A DNA stretch of 64,000 nucleotides from Haemophilus parainfluenzae (GCF_003253005.1 NZ_QEPZ01000001.1:186001-250000), one strand, 5' to 3'; shown: positions 41,567 to 52,758, numbered from the stretch's first letter. Made by a program: numbers and translations. Notes: generated from the sequence alone by a model not told the origin.

Positions 41567-41635
41567 GAAAAATCTGAAGAAATTGTGTTAATTGCGTGAA
41601 TACTCGTCAATTTCTGACAATATCTTAGAACAAAT

Positions 41636-41667
41636 AAAAAAGGAGAGTATTTCTACTCTCCCTTTTT
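41636..41667 (-). terminator. Terminator after pal
   Basis: GGAGAGTA / TACTCTCC stem with a TTTC loop flanked by A-rich and T-rich runs, just after the pal stop, ending the tol-pal transcript. Confidence 0.8.
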
Positions 41668-41691
41668 CTAAGAATCAAAATTCTCTAAAAA

Positions 41692-42159
41692 TTAGTATGC
41701 TAACACTGCACGACGGTTTTTAGAGTATGCTGCTTCATCGTGACCTAACACTGCAGGTTTTTCTTCACCGTAAGAAACAGTTGATACTTTACCAGCGTCA
41801 ACACCTTTACCAGCTAAGAAACCTTTAACTGCGTCAGCACGACGTTGACCTAAAGCGATGTTGTACTCTGGAGTACCACGTTCGTCAGTGTTACCTTCAA
41901 CAACCACTTTAGAAGCTGGAGTTGCATTTAAGTATGCAGCGTGAGCATCTAAGATTTGAACGTATTCACCTTCGATGTTGAATTTGTCGAAACCGAAGTA
42001 AACGGTATTGTAACGTTGTTGAAGATCTTCAACAGAGTAACCACCGAAAGTTTGACCGTTGTTAGCACCGTTGCCTGCTGCATCGTTGTTTGATGAGCTA
42101 CATGCTGCTAATGCAGCTACTGAACCAGCAACTAATAATGATTTAACAAATTTGTTCAT
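41692..42159 (-). CDS. pal: Pal (outer-membrane protein P6), peptidoglycan-associated lipoprotein
   Basis: Outer-membrane lipoprotein of about 155 residues. It has a lipoprotein signal with lipobox LAAC (Cys20), a linker, and an OmpA-like peptidoglycan-binding domain ([39 protein letters not shown]). It binds TolB and TolA during envelope constriction. In H. influenzae the same protein is the P6 antigen. The frame opens at 42174, but GGAGAAATCTA before ATG 42159 marks the start. Confidence 0.97.
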   Translation of the reverse strand: MNKFVKSLLVAGSVAALAACSSSNNDAAGNGANNGQTFGGYSVEDLQQRYNTVYFGFDKFNIEGEYVQILDAHAAYLNATPASKVVVEGNTDERGTPEYNIALGQRRADAVKGFLAGKGVDAGKVSTVSYGEEKPAVLGHDEAAYSKNRRAVLAY

Positions 42160-42183
42160 TAGATTTCTCCTCAATGAGTTTTT

Positions 42184-43467
42184 TTATTTAGTCAAGTATG
42201 GAGACCAAGCTGGAAATTTCACTTGGCCATTACTTCCTGGAAGACTCGCTTTAAAGCGACCATCTGCAGAAACTAATTGTAACACCTTTCCTAGCCCTTG
42301 TGTAGAGCTGTAAATAATCATGATACCGTTAGGAGAAATACTTGGGCTTTCACCTAAGAAAGATGTACTTAATACTTCAGAACTACCGCTTGTGAGATCT
42401 TGTTTCACCACGTTGTTATTACCGTTGATCATCACAAGAGTTTTACCATCACTACTGATTTGCGCACTACCGCGACCGCCAACTGGTGATGCACCACCAC
42501 CGCTTGCACTCATTCGATAAACTTGTGGTGAACCACCTCTATCTGAAGTAAAGAGAATTGAGCTACCATCTGGAGACCATGATGGTTCCGTATTATTACC
42601 CGCACCGCGAGTTAATTGAGTAGGGGTACCGCCATTTGAGCCCATTACATAGATGTTTAATAAACCATCTTGTGAAGAAGCAAATGCGAGTTTTGAACCG
42701 TCTGGAGAGAATGCTGGCGCACCATTATGCCCTGGGAAAGAAGCTACTACTTTACGAGAACCTGAACCTAAGTCTTGTACAACAAGTTGTGATTTTTTGT
42801 TCTCAAAAGATACATACGCTAAACGTTTACCATCTGGAGACCAAGCTGGAGACATAATTGGTTGCGAGCTACGATTAACGATAAATTGGTTGTAACCATC
42901 ATAATCTGCTACACGAACTTCATAAGGTTGTGAGCCACCATTTTTTTGCACCACGTAAGCGATACGTGTTCTGAATGCGCCACGAATACCGGTTAATTTT
43001 TCAAATACTTCATCACTCACGGTATGTGCACCATAGCGTAACCATTTATTAGTCACGGTATAGCTATTTTGCGCAAGTACCGCACCAGGTGTACCTGATG
43101 CACCTACAGTATCAACTAATTGGTAAGAAATGTTATAACCGCTACCCGTTGAAGTCACTTGACCTACAACAACAGCATCAATACCTAAAGCTGTCCAAGC
43201 TTCTGGTTTCACTTCAGCTGCTGTTGTTGGTTGTTGTGGCATTTGGCTTACTGGAATTGGGTTAAATTTACCACTATTACGTAAGTCATCTGCAACAATT
43301 TGACCAATATTTTCAGGTGCAGAACCTGCGAAAGGAACAACTGCGATAGGACGAGCACCATCAACACCTTCATCAATCACAATTCGAACTTCATCTTCTG
43401 CCATTGCTGTGCTTGCAAACGCAAACATCACCACAAATAGCCCCATAACACGTTTGATCAATTTCAT
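42184..43467 (-). CDS. tolB: TolB, periplasmic Tol-Pal component
   Basis: Periplasmic protein of 427 residues with a signal peptide ([19 protein letters not shown]). An N-terminal domain is followed by a six-bladed propeller made of PD40-type repeats: [45 protein letters not shown] and [15 protein letters not shown]. It binds Pal and is released by TolA. It ends 25 nt before pal and follows tolA by 41 nt. Confidence 0.97.
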   Translation of the reverse strand: MKLIKRVMGLFVVMFAFASTAMAEDEVRIVIDEGVDGARPIAVVPFAGSAPENIGQIVADDLRNSGKFNPIPVSQMPQQPTTAAEVKPEAWTALGIDAVVVGQVTSTGSGYNISYQLVDTVGASGTPGAVLAQNSYTVTNKWLRYGAHTVSDEVFEKLTGIRGAFRTRIAYVVQKNGGSQPYEVRVADYDGYNQFIVNRSSQPIMSPAWSPDGKRLAYVSFENKKSQLVVQDLGSGSRKVVASFPGHNGAPAFSPDGSKLAFASSQDGLLNIYVMGSNGGTPTQLTRGAGNNTEPSWSPDGSSILFTSDRGGSPQVYRMSASGGGASPVGGRGSAQISSDGKTLVMINGNNNVVKQDLTSGSSEVLSTSFLGESPSISPNGIMIIYSSTQGLGKVLQLVSADGRFKASLPGSNGQVKFPAWSPYLTK

Positions 43468-43508
43468 TTAATCACCTTATTTTAACGTTGTTACTTTCCT
43501 AAAACCAA

Positions 43509-44810
43509 TTATCGAGCATTGATATCAAAGTCGATAGTCGGCGCTTTATATTTTTCATAAATAGCATCAGATGGTGCTGCTGGAACTTTTTTCGTTCTAG
43601 CTACCGCACTTAATGCTGCAGTACAAATATCATCTGGTCCAGAAACGCGCTGGTAGCCTAAAATCGTACCATCTCGACCGAGCTGAATTTTAATACTACA
43701 AACTTTACCAGCAAAGCTTGGGTCTTTTAAGAAACGGCGTTGAATTTCACGCTTAATCACACCTGCATATTGGTCACCGACCTTGCCACCGTCTCCAGCT
43801 CCAAGTCCCGCACCACTACCTTGAGTACCGCCTTTATTCGCATTACCACCTTTAGATGCGCTACCACCACCGATGTCACCACCGTTCATGAAATCATCTA
43901 AAGCTGCTTGATCCGCTTTACGTTTTGCTGCATCTGCTTTGGCTTTAGCATCAGCCTTCGCTTTAGCTTCTGCATCCGCTTTAGCTTTTGCTTCTGCCTT
44001 GGCTTTTGCTTCTGCCTTGGCTTTTGCTTCAGCCTCTGCCTTGACTTTTGCTTCAGCCTCTGCCTTGGCTTTTGCTTCAGCCTCTGCTTTCGCTTTGGCA
44101 TCAGCCTCGGCTTTCGCCTTAGCATCTGCTTCTGCTTTAGCCTTGGCATCAGCCTCAGCTTTTGCCTTCGCTTTTGCTTCTGCTTTAGCTTTCGCCTCAG
44201 CCTTGGCTTTAGCATCCGCTTCTGCTTTTTCTTTCGCTTTTTGAGCTTCAGCTTGTGCCTTTGCTTTTGCTTCTTCTTCAGCCTGTTTAGCGGCTGCAGC
44301 TAAACGTTTTGCCTCGGCTTCCGCTTTCAACTTCGCTGCCTCTGCAGCTTGTTTTGCTTTTGCTTCTTCAGCTTGTTTCTGTTTTTCTAACGCCTCTTGA
44401 CGAGCAAGTTCTTGTTGCTGTTTTTGCTTTTCAATTTCTTGCTGCTTTTGTTTTTCAAGTTCTTTTTGACGTTGAATTTCCTGCTGACGCTTAATCTCTT
44501 CTTGTTTCGCAATTTCTTGCTGATTTGGTTCAGGTTCAGGCTCTGGTTTCTTCTCTTCGACTACAGGTTCTGGTTTTTTCTGTTTATCAGTTTGACCTTT
44601 CTTCTGTTGTTGAATACGTCCCCATTCCTGTGCTGCAGTGCCAGTATCGACCATCACAGCTCCCATGGCATCACCTTCACCTTCTCCACCACCCATTATT
44701 TCAACGGTTTGATAAAGAGAGCTCCAAATCAACAAACCAAACAATGCAAGGTGCATCGCAATAGAGATGACAAACTCATTTGCACGTTTTTTTCGTCGAT
44801 TATTCTGCAC
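43509..44810 (-). CDS. tolA: TolA, trans-periplasmic linker of the Tol system
   Basis: Protein of 433 residues in three parts: one N-terminal membrane helix (about 13-33), a very long Lys/Ala/Glu-rich helical region (about 80-300, with KAKAEADAKAKAEA-type repeats) and a C-terminal domain with GKVCSIKIQLGRDGTILGYQRVSGPDDIC. It couples the TolQR motor to TolB and Pal. The repeat DNA (about 43930-44240) is highly regular and keeps several other frames open, so it may vary in length between strains. Confidence 0.96.
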   Translation of the reverse strand: MQNNRRKKRANEFVISIAMHLALFGLLIWSSLYQTVEIMGGGEGEGDAMGAVMVDTGTAAQEWGRIQQQKKGQTDKQKKPEPVVEEKKPEPEPEPNQQEIAKQEEIKRQQEIQRQKELEKQKQQEIEKQKQQQELARQEALEKQKQAEEAKAKQAAEAAKLKAEAEAKRLAAAAKQAEEEAKAKAQAEAQKAKEKAEADAKAKAEAKAKAEAKAKAKAEADAKAKAEADAKAKAEADAKAKAEAEAKAKAEAEAKVKAEAEAKAKAEAKAKAEAKAKADAEAKAKADAKAKADAAKRKADQAALDDFMNGGDIGGGSASKGGNANKGGTQGSGAGLGAGDGGKVGDQYAGVIKREIQRRFLKDPSFAGKVCSIKIQLGRDGTILGYQRVSGPDDICTAALSAVARTKKVPAAPSDAIYEKYKAPTIDFDINAR

Positions 44811-44828
44811 GGTTTTACCTACTTATTC

Positions 44829-45248
44829 TTAAATTGGGTTGGTCATTAAACCCACAGACTTAATGCCGGCAAGATGTAGTAAATTCAGTGCTTTAATCAC
44901 TTCTTCATAAGGTACATCTTTTGCTCCGCCCACTAAGAACATTGTGTTATTGTCTTTATCAAATTCTTGTTTTGATAATTGGGTTACCATTTCTTCGTTA
45001 AGGCTTTCTTGGCGTTGACCACCAATAGAAATCGAATACTGCCCTACACCCGCTACTTCTAAGATAACCGGTGTTTTATCTTCATTTGATACATTTTGAC
45101 TTTGCACCGAATCAGGGAGTTCCACTTGAACGCTCTGACTGATAATCGGCGCGGTTGCCATAAAAATTAACACTAAAACTAAAAGAACATCGAGAAATGG
45201 CACGATGTTAATTTCAGATTTAATGTCTTTACGCTGACGACGAGCCAT
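44829..45248 (-). CDS. tolR: TolR, motor subunit of the Tol system
   Basis: ExbD/TolR-family protein of 139 residues with one membrane helix carrying the essential Asp in INIVPFLDVLLVLVLIFM and a periplasmic domain. The open frame begins at 45278, but GAGGAAATT before ATG 45248 (MARRQRKDIKSE) fixes the start. It works with TolQ as a proton-driven stator. Confidence 0.96.
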   Translation of the reverse strand: MARRQRKDIKSEINIVPFLDVLLVLVLIFMATAPIISQSVQVELPDSVQSQNVSNEDKTPVILEVAGVGQYSISIGGQRQESLNEEMVTQLSKQEFDKDNNTMFLVGGAKDVPYEEVIKALNLLHLAGIKSVGLMTNPI

Positions 45249-45326
45249 AATTTCCTCTAAAACTTTGCTAAAATCCACCGCACTTTTCGTTTAATTTATG
45301 AAGTTCGGTCAACTTTTCATTTATTT

Positions 45327-46013
45327 TTAATGGTGCGCTTTACCAAAAGCTTGACGATGTAAAATTGTGGTGAACTCATCAATGAAGTTACCATAATTTT
45401 GTTCAATCGCATTTACACGTAAGCTTAAACGGTTATACGCCATTACAGCTGGAATCGCCGCAAACAAACCAATTGCGGTTGCGATCAAGGCTTCTGCGAT
45501 ACCTGGAGCAACCATTTGTAATGTTGCTTGTTTCGCACCACTTAATGCCATAAATGCATGCATGATCCCCCAAACGGTACCAAATAAACCAATATATGGA
45601 CTTACAGAAGCAACTGTTGCTAAGAAAGGTACACGGCTTTCAAGGGATTCCACTTCGCGATTCATCGCAAGGTTCATCGCACGAGTCGTACCTTTGATAA
45701 TTGCTTCTGGCGCATCTGCATTCACTTGCTTTAAGCGAGAGAATTCTTTAAAGCCAACAAAGAAAATTTGTTCGCTGCCTGTTAGTACTTCACGACGATT
45801 AGATAAACCATCATAAAGTTTATTTAAATCTTCACCAGACCAGAAACGATCTTCAAAAGTGTTCGCTTCTTTTAACGCACTCGTCAAAATACGGCTACGT
45901 TGAATAATGATTGCCCAAGAAATAATTGAGAACGAAATTAAGATCACAATTACAAGTTGAACAACGATACTCGCTTTTAGAAAAAGATCTAAAAAGTTCA
46001 ATTCTGTAGTCAT
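45327..46013 (-). CDS. tolQ: TolQ, motor subunit of the Tol system
   Basis: MotA/TolQ/ExbB-family protein of 228 residues with three hydrophobic segments (about 15-37, 137-160, 172-195). Family residues are in [22 protein letters not shown] and [24 protein letters not shown]. It follows ybgC by 20 nt, the gammaproteobacterial order ybgC-tolQ-tolR-tolA-tolB-pal. Confidence 0.97.
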   Translation of the reverse strand: MTTELNFLDLFLKASIVVQLVIVILISFSIISWAIIIQRSRILTSALKEANTFEDRFWSGEDLNKLYDGLSNRREVLTGSEQIFFVGFKEFSRLKQVNADAPEAIIKGTTRAMNLAMNREVESLESRVPFLATVASVSPYIGLFGTVWGIMHAFMALSGAKQATLQMVAPGIAEALIATAIGLFAAIPAVMAYNRLSLRVNAIEQNYGNFIDEFTTILHRQAFGKAHH

Positions 46014-46033
46014 TGCATACTCCGAAAAGTTAT

Positions 46034-46462
46034 TTACTTTAAAAATGCCGCTTTTAATTCTTCAGGAATTGCGACAGGTTTCATTTTGCCTAGATCAACA
46101 CTAGCTACCTTAACAGTAGCCTTCGATAACACCACTGTCTCAAGAACTAACCGCTGTTCAAAGAGAATTGTTGCTCCTTTCACGGCCGTCATTTCAGTTT
46201 CAACAATAAGATAATCATCCAATTTTGCCGGAATACAATAGTCAATAGAGATGGTTTTGACCACAAAAGCTAATTGTTGTTCCTGCAATAATGATTGTTG
46301 GGAAAAATTAAGCGTTCTTAAATATTCAGTTCGTGCACGTTCAAAAAAATGTAAGTAACGTGCGTGATACACTACTCCGCCTGCATCCGTGTCCTCATAA
46401 TAGACACGAACCGGAAAGGTAAAACATTGGTTATTCAAAATAATGCTCAAATTATCAGCCAT
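46034..46462 (-). CDS. ybgC: YbgC, Tol-Pal-associated acyl-CoA thioesterase
   Basis: Hot-dog-fold thioesterase of 142 residues. The catalytic region reads [31 protein letters not shown] with Asp and His of the 4-hydroxybenzoyl-CoA type. The H. influenzae homologue hydrolyses short acyl-CoAs; in E. coli it binds acyl carrier protein. First gene of the tol-pal cluster. Confidence 0.93.
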   Translation of the reverse strand: MADNLSIILNNQCFTFPVRVYYEDTDAGGVVYHARYLHFFERARTEYLRTLNFSQQSLLQEQQLAFVVKTISIDYCIPAKLDDYLIVETEMTAVKGATILFEQRLVLETVVLSKATVKVASVDLGKMKPVAIPEELKAAFLK

Positions 46463-46533
46463 AACAAGCCGCTTATTTTAGAACCTGTTCATTAGATGTG
46501 CAAGATCCAAATAATAATATTTGTCTATCGTTC

Positions 46534-46824
46534 TTATAAAAACCAATGCTGAACAATGGCAATTATTGTGGTGAAATAACCAATAAAGGGCAAGAAAACG
46601 AGCTGCCATATTGCTCGACGAATTTCAAATCCAATCCCGTGAATCCATAAATTAATCAATCCCCAAAAGATTGCAAGAATCCAAGCAGGATGAGCGGTTC
46701 GAAGTGCGGTTGAAAACTGACTTAAATTTAAAAAGAAAGCCGCAGTTAAAAATAACGCTAAAATAAACGAAAGGGTTCGCAAGGAACCCTTATTACTGAA
46801 TTGATAGAGTGAATTAATCATCAT
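46534..46824 (-). CDS. ybgE: YbgE, cyd operon membrane protein
   Basis: Small inner-membrane protein of 95-96 residues with three hydrophobic helices (about 18-34, 44-60, 70-90), matching YbgE encoded after cydABX in gammaproteobacteria. Its first ATG shares one base with the cydX stop. The role is unclear; not essential for oxidase activity in E. coli. Confidence 0.85.
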   Translation of the reverse strand: MMINSLYQFSNKGSLRTLSFILALFLTAAFFLNLSQFSTALRTAHPAWILAIFWGLINLWIHGIGFEIRRAIWQLVFLPFIGYFTTIIAIVQHWFL

Positions 46825-46922
46825 TACTCGTCAAATTTACCTGACTTTTCTTTACCAATGGTTAATTTAGCACTCACCATAACTGCAGCCAACACACCCA
46901 CTACCCAAATTACGTATAACAT
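46824..46922 (-). CDS. cydX: CydX, small subunit of cytochrome bd oxidase
   Basis: A 32-residue membrane peptide. It starts MLYVIWVVGVLAAVMVSAK, a single hydrophobic helix, and ends in a charged KEKSGKFDE tail. It begins 12 nt after cydB and joins ybgE by a one-base overlap. CydX is required for a stable, active bd oxidase in E. coli. It is easily missed because of its size. Confidence 0.93.
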   Translation of the reverse strand: MLYVIWVVGVLAAVMVSAKLTIGKEKSGKFDE

Positions 46923-46933
46923 ATTGTTTCTCC

Positions 46934-48073
46934 TTAGTATAATGAGTTTTTGTTGTCTTCAACAAAGCTTTCATCCAAGCGACCAAACATTTTGTAGTAT
47001 GACCAAATGGTGTAAAGCAATGAGATGGTAACGAATACTAATGCCAAGTAGAACATTAAGGTTAATGTTAATTCACTTGACGTTGCATCCCACATTAATA
47101 AACTTTGTTCTGGATGAGTACTTGAAGGCATTACAAATGGGAACATTGATACTGCCGCAGTAATAATCACACCAGCCATTGTTAATACAGAGAAGAAGAA
47201 TGCAAAACCACAACGATTTGCTTTAGATGCAATCACATTTAATAATGCACCAACCACAGCTAATGCTGGGAATGCCCATAAAGCTGGATTTTCATTGAAG
47301 TTTTTGAACCATGCTCCTGCTTCAACTGCTACTTGTTTGCCTGAAGTTGGCGCTGATGCTGCAAAGTGATCAATCGCGCTAGTCACCACATAACCGTCTT
47401 TGAAAGAAAGCCATACACCTGCAAGTACAAAAGTAATTAATGTCACTAATGCGCCAATTTGTGTAATTGCTCTTGCACGATCACGCAATGCAGCAGTAGT
47501 TTTCATTTGTAACCAGTTTGCACCATGAGTTACTAACATTGCAAGACTTAACACACCGCAAAGTAATGCGAATGGGTTTAATAATGCAAAGAACGAACCT
47601 GTGTAAGTTGCTTGTGAAAGCTCATTTAATTCAAATGGTACACCTTGTAATAAATTACCAAATGCTACACCGAATACTAATGCAGGTACAAAACCACCCG
47701 CAAACAAGCCCCAATCCCACACAGCACGCCATGTTGGGTTATCAATTTTCGCACGATATTCAAAACCAATTGGACGGAAGAATAACGCAGCTAACACGAG
47801 GAATAAGGCAATATAGAAGCCTGAAAACGCTATAGAATAAACAATCGGCCATGCCGCAAAGATTGCACCACCAGCAGTTAATAACCAAACTTGGTTACCA
47901 TCCCAGTGTGGAGCAATAGAGTTAATCATAATACGTCTTTCTACTTCTTTCTTACCTGCTACGGGTAAAAGTGCGGTCACGCCCATATCGAATCCATCTG
48001 TTACAGAGAAACCGATAAGCAATACAACAACTAGCACCCACCAAATAATACGTAGAATTTCATAATCAAGCAT
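46934..48073 (-). CDS. cydB: Cytochrome bd oxidase subunit II
   Basis: Integral membrane protein of 379 residues with eight to nine helices. Landmarks: WWVLVVVLLIGFSVTDGFDMGVTALLP and NSIAPHWDGNQVWLLTAGGAIFAAWP. It forms the quinol oxidase with CydA, reducing oxygen at low tension. It begins 14 nt after cydA. Confidence 0.97.
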   Translation of the reverse strand: MLDYEILRIIWWVLVVVLLIGFSVTDGFDMGVTALLPVAGKKEVERRIMINSIAPHWDGNQVWLLTAGGAIFAAWPIVYSIAFSGFYIALFLVLAALFFRPIGFEYRAKIDNPTWRAVWDWGLFAGGFVPALVFGVAFGNLLQGVPFELNELSQATYTGSFFALLNPFALLCGVLSLAMLVTHGANWLQMKTTAALRDRARAITQIGALVTLITFVLAGVWLSFKDGYVVTSAIDHFAASAPTSGKQVAVEAGAWFKNFNENPALWAFPALAVVGALLNVIASKANRCGFAFFFSVLTMAGVIITAAVSMFPFVMPSSTHPEQSLLMWDATSSELTLTLMFYLALVFVTISLLYTIWSYYKMFGRLDESFVEDNKNSLY

Positions 48074-48087
48074 AATCCATCTCCTGC

Positions 48088-49653
48088 TTATTTAGATGAT
48101 TGCTCAAAATAGTATTTGCCGGTTTTCAATGCACTTGGACCTAAACGTGCATATTTAAACATCAAATACATTTCCGCAATGATGAAGAAGAAGTAAAGTA
48201 CACAAATTAAACCGATAGAGAACCATAAGTCACCTACACTCAAGTTAGAGGCAGACACACCCACCGGTAATACTTCATAAATCGCCCATGGTTGACGACC
48301 AAATTCAGCTAAGAACCAACCGAATTCAATCGCTAAGATTGGCAATGGGATACCCCAAAGCAATGCTTTAAGTAATAAGCGAGAAGAAGTCACTTTGTTA
48401 CGTAAATTTTGAACAAATGCACCAAAGGTCAGTAAAATAATTAAACCACCTGCGGCTAACATACCACGGAATGCCCAGAAGTTAGGCCCAACGTTTGGAA
48501 TACTATCGCGAGCTGCTTGTTTAACTTGTTCATCCGTTGCATCAACAACTTTATCTGTGTAACGTTTTAATAATAAACCGAAACCTAAATCACCTTTAAC
48601 TTCATCAAATTTTGCTTTAGTTTCAGGACTTACTTGGCCTGCTGATTTTTTCTCTGCTTTTAATTGTGTGAATAAATCATACGCTACCATACCATTACGA
48701 ACACGACCTTCATTTTTCGCTTGAATATCTTTCAAACCAACAATTTCAGTGTCTAAAGAACGAGTTGCAATTAAACCACCTAAGTAAGGGATTTCAATCG
48801 CAAAATCATTTTTCATTTCAGCAGTATTTGGAATCGCAACTGGATGGAATGGCGCTGGAGCTGCATGAGTATCAAACTCAGCTTCCATTGCAGCCAATTT
48901 CACAGGTTGTGCTTTACCGATATCATAACCTGATTCATCACCCATAATTAATACAGCTGATGCAGCGATAAAACCAAAAGTTGCCGCTACAGAGAATGAA
49001 CGTTTAGCAAAACCGATATCGCGACCTTTTAATAAATAGAATGCACTGATACCTAATACAAACATTGCACCGGTTGTATAACCTGCTGTTAATGTGTGTA
49101 AGAATTTACTTTGCGCAACTGGATTTAACCAAAGATCTAAGAAGCTGGTCATTTCCATACGAACGGTTTCAAAGTTAAATTCTGCCGCTACCGGATGTTG
49201 CATCCAACCATTCGCGACTAAAATCCACATCGCAGAAAGGTTTGAACCAAAGGCTACGCAGTAAGTTGCGAGTAAGTGTTTACCTTTAGTTAAACGATCC
49301 CAACCGAAAAAGAATAGCCCCACGAAAGTGGATTCTAAGAAGAATGCAAGTAATGCTTCGATCGCTAATGGAGCACCGAAAATATCACCAACATAGTGAG
49401 AATAATAAGACCAGTTTGTCCCGAATTGGAACTCCATGATAATACCGGTCGTTACCCCTAGAGCAAAGTTAATACCAAATAACTTACCCCAGAATTTAGT
49501 CATATCTTTATATACTTCTTTGCCCGTTTTAACATAAATGGTTTCCATGATCACAAGAACGAAAGATAAACCTAATGTTAATGGTACAAAAATGAAGTGA
49601 TATAACGCAGTTAATGCAAACTGCAAGCGTGAGAGATCAACAACGTCTAACAT
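48088..49653 (-). CDS. cydA: Cytochrome bd oxidase subunit I
   Basis: Haem-carrying subunit of 521 residues. The haem ligand His19 is in [20 protein letters not shown] and a long periplasmic Q-loop region (about 255-390, containing [19 protein letters not shown]) are of the E. coli long type. C-terminal [14 protein letters not shown] is typical. It is transcribed leftward from a long, AT-rich control region with an FNR-type site. Confidence 0.97.
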   Translation of the reverse strand: MLDVVDLSRLQFALTALYHFIFVPLTLGLSFVLVIMETIYVKTGKEVYKDMTKFWGKLFGINFALGVTTGIIMEFQFGTNWSYYSHYVGDIFGAPLAIEALLAFFLESTFVGLFFFGWDRLTKGKHLLATYCVAFGSNLSAMWILVANGWMQHPVAAEFNFETVRMEMTSFLDLWLNPVAQSKFLHTLTAGYTTGAMFVLGISAFYLLKGRDIGFAKRSFSVAATFGFIAASAVLIMGDESGYDIGKAQPVKLAAMEAEFDTHAAPAPFHPVAIPNTAEMKNDFAIEIPYLGGLIATRSLDTEIVGLKDIQAKNEGRVRNGMVAYDLFTQLKAEKKSAGQVSPETKAKFDEVKGDLGFGLLLKRYTDKVVDATDEQVKQAARDSIPNVGPNFWAFRGMLAAGGLIILLTFGAFVQNLRNKVTSSRLLLKALLWGIPLPILAIEFGWFLAEFGRQPWAIYEVLPVGVSASNLSVGDLWFSIGLICVLYFFFIIAEMYLMFKYARLGPSALKTGKYYFEQSSK

Positions 49654-50104
49654 CTCAACTCCTTGTATAAATCTACAAGATTTTCACTTTATGATTACCA
49701 GGGATAACCCCAAATAACCACCCCAAACTACTCAACAGAAATTGTTAAGAAATATTGAATTATTTACGTAATAATTGCCTTTCCTATTCTCAAAACAGAA
49801 TACAGTACAATATAAATATTCAAAAATTTCCCATATTCTACTACTATTTATGAGGATAAAAAACAGAAAAAACCGTTATCTTGATCACATTTTTTGATAT
49901 AAGTTACAAAATACCCTATTTAGCATAACTATAGCAAAATTGATCTACATCAAATCTTGCATATTTATCTCGAATGAAAAAATTTATCTCTATCACAAGG
50001 AAACTTTATTGAAAGGAAATAGACAAAATAATCACTAGACAGGACAACAAGATTTTGTTATTTTTTAACCTAATAATATTTGGAAAGATTTGTAGGGATT
50101 TACA
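49654..50104. promoter_or_regulatory. Divergent cydA / small-protein control region with FNR-type site
   Basis: This 451-nt gene-free stretch is AT-rich. TTGATCTACATCAA at 49940-49953 matches the FNR consensus TTGAT-N4-ATCAA perfectly. A half-site cluster, CTTGATCACATTTTTTGAT, lies near 49879-49897. Oxygen control of cydAB fits. I could not fix a promoter for either direction. Confidence 0.6.
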
Positions 50105-50425
50105 ATGAAAAAAATTTGTGTAATTTTGACCGCACTTTTCGGTTCTATGGCACTATCTGCCACTGCAGCACCTATTACAGAAAACAAAGCTGCTCTTCCA
50201 CAACAATGCACACAGTTATTTAAAGAAACAGAAAATTTGATTGCCCAAGCAGAAAAACAGCCGGGTACTCATACTCAAGTAGGTAAAATCAAAAGCAAAC
50301 TAAATCAAAGCAAACAGCAAATTCTTGAAATGGAATTAGCGACTCAACAAAAAAGCTGTAATGTGGGTTTAGCAAGATTAAATAGTATGAAGAGCTATAC
50401 TGAAGGAACTGAAGAAACTAACTAA
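50105..50425 (+). CDS. Small secreted protein of unknown function
   Basis: A 106-residue protein with a clear signal peptide (MKKICVILTALFGSMALSATA, cleaved before APITENK). The mature part is helical and Gln/Lys-rich, with two cysteines (QQCTQLF and KSCNVGL) that could form a disulfide in the periplasm. It may belong to the Pasteurellaceae DUF5339-type proteins; that is recollection, not a search. Transcribed rightward from the cydA control region, it ends at a strong terminator. The signal-peptide codons contain a USS core (GACCGCACTTTTC). Confidence 0.75.
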   Translation: MKKICVILTALFGSMALSATAAPITENKAALPQQCTQLFKETENLIAQAEKQPGTHTQVGKIKSKLNQSKQQILEMELATQQKSCNVGLARLNSMKSYTEGTEETN

Positions 50426-50440
50426 GCAGGTTTCAAAAAG

Positions 50441-50474
50441 AAAGGACATATTGATATCAATATGTCCTTTTTTA
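50441..50474. terminator. Bidirectional terminator
   Basis: AAAGGACATATTGAT followed directly by its complement forms a perfect 30-bp palindrome with T-run, between the convergent small gene and ruvB. Confidence 0.85.
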
Positions 50475-50480
50475 TCTGTC

Positions 50481-51488
50481 TTATTCTGACGGCTTCTGAA
50501 GTCCGAAGTGTCGATAAGTTAACGAAGTCGCAATTCGGCCTCGAGGGGTTCGCTGTAAAAATCCCTGTTGAATCAAGTAAGGTTCTAAAACATCCTCGAT
50601 AGTGTCTCGTTCTTCACCTATTGCTGCTGCCAAGTTATCTAACCCAACTGGCCCACCATCAAAACGTTCAATCACTGCGGTAAGCAATTTTCTATCTAAG
50701 TAATCAAAGCCAGCATCATCTACATCTAACATTGAAAGCGCTTGTTTCGCAATGTCTGCCGAAATCATGCCATCATTACGTACATCAGCAAAATCTCGAA
50801 CCCGACGCAATAAACGGTTTGCAATGCGAGGCGTGCCACGTGAACGACGAGCCACTTCAAAAGCCGCTTTATCTTCTAATTCTAGATTTAAGCAAGAGGC
50901 ACTTCTTGTCACAATAGACGTTAAATCTTCAACGGAATAAAATTCTAAACGCTGAACAATACCGAAACGATCACGTAGTGGCGAAGTTAAAGAACCCGCT
51001 CGAGTCGTTGCACCAATTAATGTGAAAGGTGGCAAATCTAATTTAATTGAGCGTGCAGCAGGGCCTTCACCGATCATAATATCCAACTGATAATCTTCCA
51101 TTGCTGGATAAAGCACTTCTTCAATAGCAGGGGAAAGACGGTGAATTTCATCAATAAACAACACATCATGGGGTTCAAGATTTGTCAGCATTGCTGCCAA
51201 ATCGCCGGCTTTTTCAAGAACAGGCCCTGATGTGGTGCGAATATTCACGCCCATTTCATTTGCCACAATATTAGCTAGCGTCGTTTTTCCTAAGCCAGGA
51301 GGACCAAAGATCAAAAGATGATCTAAGGCATCTTGCCGCAATTTTGCCGCCTGAATGAAAATATCCATCTGCTCTCGCACTTGTGGTTGTCCCACATAGT
51401 CCGATAAAAGCTTTGGACGAATCGCACGATCGATGACATCTTCATCCATCTTTGCCTGACTGCTAATAATTCTATCTGCTTCGATCAT
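50481..51488 (-). CDS. ruvB: RuvB, Holliday junction helicase motor
   Basis: AAA+ ATPase of 335 residues with Walker [10 protein letters not shown], Walker [10 protein letters not shown], sensor [18 protein letters not shown] and a C-terminal winged helix ending [18 protein letters not shown]. It drives branch migration with RuvA. It starts 13 nt after ruvA. Confidence 0.98.
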   Translation of the reverse strand: MIEADRIISSQAKMDEDVIDRAIRPKLLSDYVGQPQVREQMDIFIQAAKLRQDALDHLLIFGPPGLGKTTLANIVANEMGVNIRTTSGPVLEKAGDLAAMLTNLEPHDVLFIDEIHRLSPAIEEVLYPAMEDYQLDIMIGEGPAARSIKLDLPPFTLIGATTRAGSLTSPLRDRFGIVQRLEFYSVEDLTSIVTRSASCLNLELEDKAAFEVARRSRGTPRIANRLLRRVRDFADVRNDGMISADIAKQALSMLDVDDAGFDYLDRKLLTAVIERFDGGPVGLDNLAAAIGEERDTIEDVLEPYLIQQGFLQRTPRGRIATSLTYRHFGLQKPSE

Positions 51489-51501
51489 ATTTGTTTAATC
51501 T

Positions 51502-52113
51502 TTATAATGCGGCTTTTAAGGCTTCGCGAATTAATTGCTCACTGCTTAAATCCGCTTTAGCGACTTTTTTCACCATTTTTTCAGCATCCGTTGGTTTATA
51601 ACCTAATGCAACCAATGCAGCAACAGCTTCGTCTGCAGAGCTTTCAGCTTGGAGTAATTCTGACATTGAAGGAATATGCTTGCTCTCCACAAAGAAATCA
51701 CTTTGGCGAACATCTTTAAACTTCCCTTTTAACTCTACTAATAAGCGTTCAGCGGTTTTCTTGCCCACACCAGGAATTTTAACTAATTTTGACAGTTCTT
51801 CTCGCTCAATAGCGTAAGCAAACTGCTCTACCGACATTGCAGATAAAATCGCGAGTGCCAATTTAGGTCCAACACCATTGGTTTTAATTAATTCACGGAA
51901 TAAAGTGCGGTCAGTTTTTTGGGCAAATCCAAAAAGAAGATGAGCATCTTCACGCACAACAAGATGGGTAAATAAAGTAGTTTCTTGCCCGATTTCAGGT
52001 AAGTCATAAAAACTGGTCATTGGTAACAATAATTCATAACCGATGCCTTGTACATCAAGCAAAATTTCAGGAGGTTGTTTTTCTAATAAAATGCCTTTTA
52101 AACGACCGATCAT
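51502..52113 (-). CDS. ruvA: RuvA, Holliday junction binding protein
   Basis: Protein of 203 residues: N-terminal OB fold ([20 protein letters not shown]), two helix-hairpin-helix motifs ([14 protein letters not shown] and [17 protein letters not shown]) and the C-terminal RuvB-contacting domain ([19 protein letters not shown]). It lies 58 nt after ruvC. Confidence 0.98.
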   Translation of the reverse strand: MIGRLKGILLEKQPPEILLDVQGIGYELLLPMTSFYDLPEIGQETTLFTHLVVREDAHLLFGFAQKTDRTLFRELIKTNGVGPKLALAILSAMSVEQFAYAIEREELSKLVKIPGVGKKTAERLLVELKGKFKDVRQSDFFVESKHIPSMSELLQAESSADEAVAALVALGYKPTDAEKMVKKVAKADLSSEQLIREALKAAL

Positions 52114-52171
52114 AAGATTTCCATGTAAAAAAATTTTGCATAGAATAAAATAAAACTGGATATTAATCCAG

Positions 52172-52744
52172 TTAAATTTTTAATCTAAATCGACCTCGGC
52201 TGTATCTTGTTTTTAAAAGTGCGGTCATTTTTTCGTGTGTTTCTGTGGTTTTGACCGAGCCAGCAATATGCAAGGAATGTTGAATGGTATGAGCATGAGT
52301 GATGGCAATGGCTAAAGCATCTGCCGCATCTACCTGAGGTTTATCTGAGAGCTTCAAAATTCGTGTCACCATATCTTGTACTTGAACTTTATCTGCAGAA
52401 CCAATCCCAACAACAGTCTGTTTCACCAAACGAGCCGCATATTCAAATACAGGTAAATCATGGTTCACTGCAGCCACAATCGCCGTACCACGTGCTTGCC
52501 CCAGTTTTAAAGCTGAATCCGCATTTTTAGCCATAAACACTTGTTCAATGGCAAACATATCGGGCTGGAATTGTGTGATGATTTCTGTCACGCCAGCATA
52601 AATTCGTTTTAATCGTGTAGGTAAATCCTCTACCTGCGTGCGGATTGCTCCACTGCCGAGATATTCTAAATGGCGACCATTTTGTCTAATCACACCATAA
52701 CCCGTTACACGAGAACCTGGATCAATGCCTAAAATAATACTCAT
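52172..52744 (-). CDS. ruvC: RuvC, Holliday junction resolvase
   Basis: RNase H-fold endonuclease of 190 residues. Catalytic acids are visible in [15 protein letters not shown] (Asp7), [11 protein letters not shown] (Glu) and [15 protein letters not shown] (two Asp). It cuts junctions translocated by RuvAB. The C-terminal codons include a USS core near 52219. Confidence 0.98.
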   Translation of the reverse strand: MSIILGIDPGSRVTGYGVIRQNGRHLEYLGSGAIRTQVEDLPTRLKRIYAGVTEIITQFQPDMFAIEQVFMAKNADSALKLGQARGTAIVAAVNHDLPVFEYAARLVKQTVVGIGSADKVQVQDMVTRILKLSDKPQVDAADALAIAITHAHTIQHSLHIAGSVKTTETHEKMTALLKTRYSRGRFRLKI

Positions 52745-52758
52745 AAATTCTCAAAAAT

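Noticed and set aside
43898-44303. Several long overlapping frames on both strands across the tolA repeat
   Set aside because: They arise from the Lys/Ala/Glu repeat of TolA; the translations are low-complexity strings such as repeated ALASA or FSFCF and have no ribosome sites.
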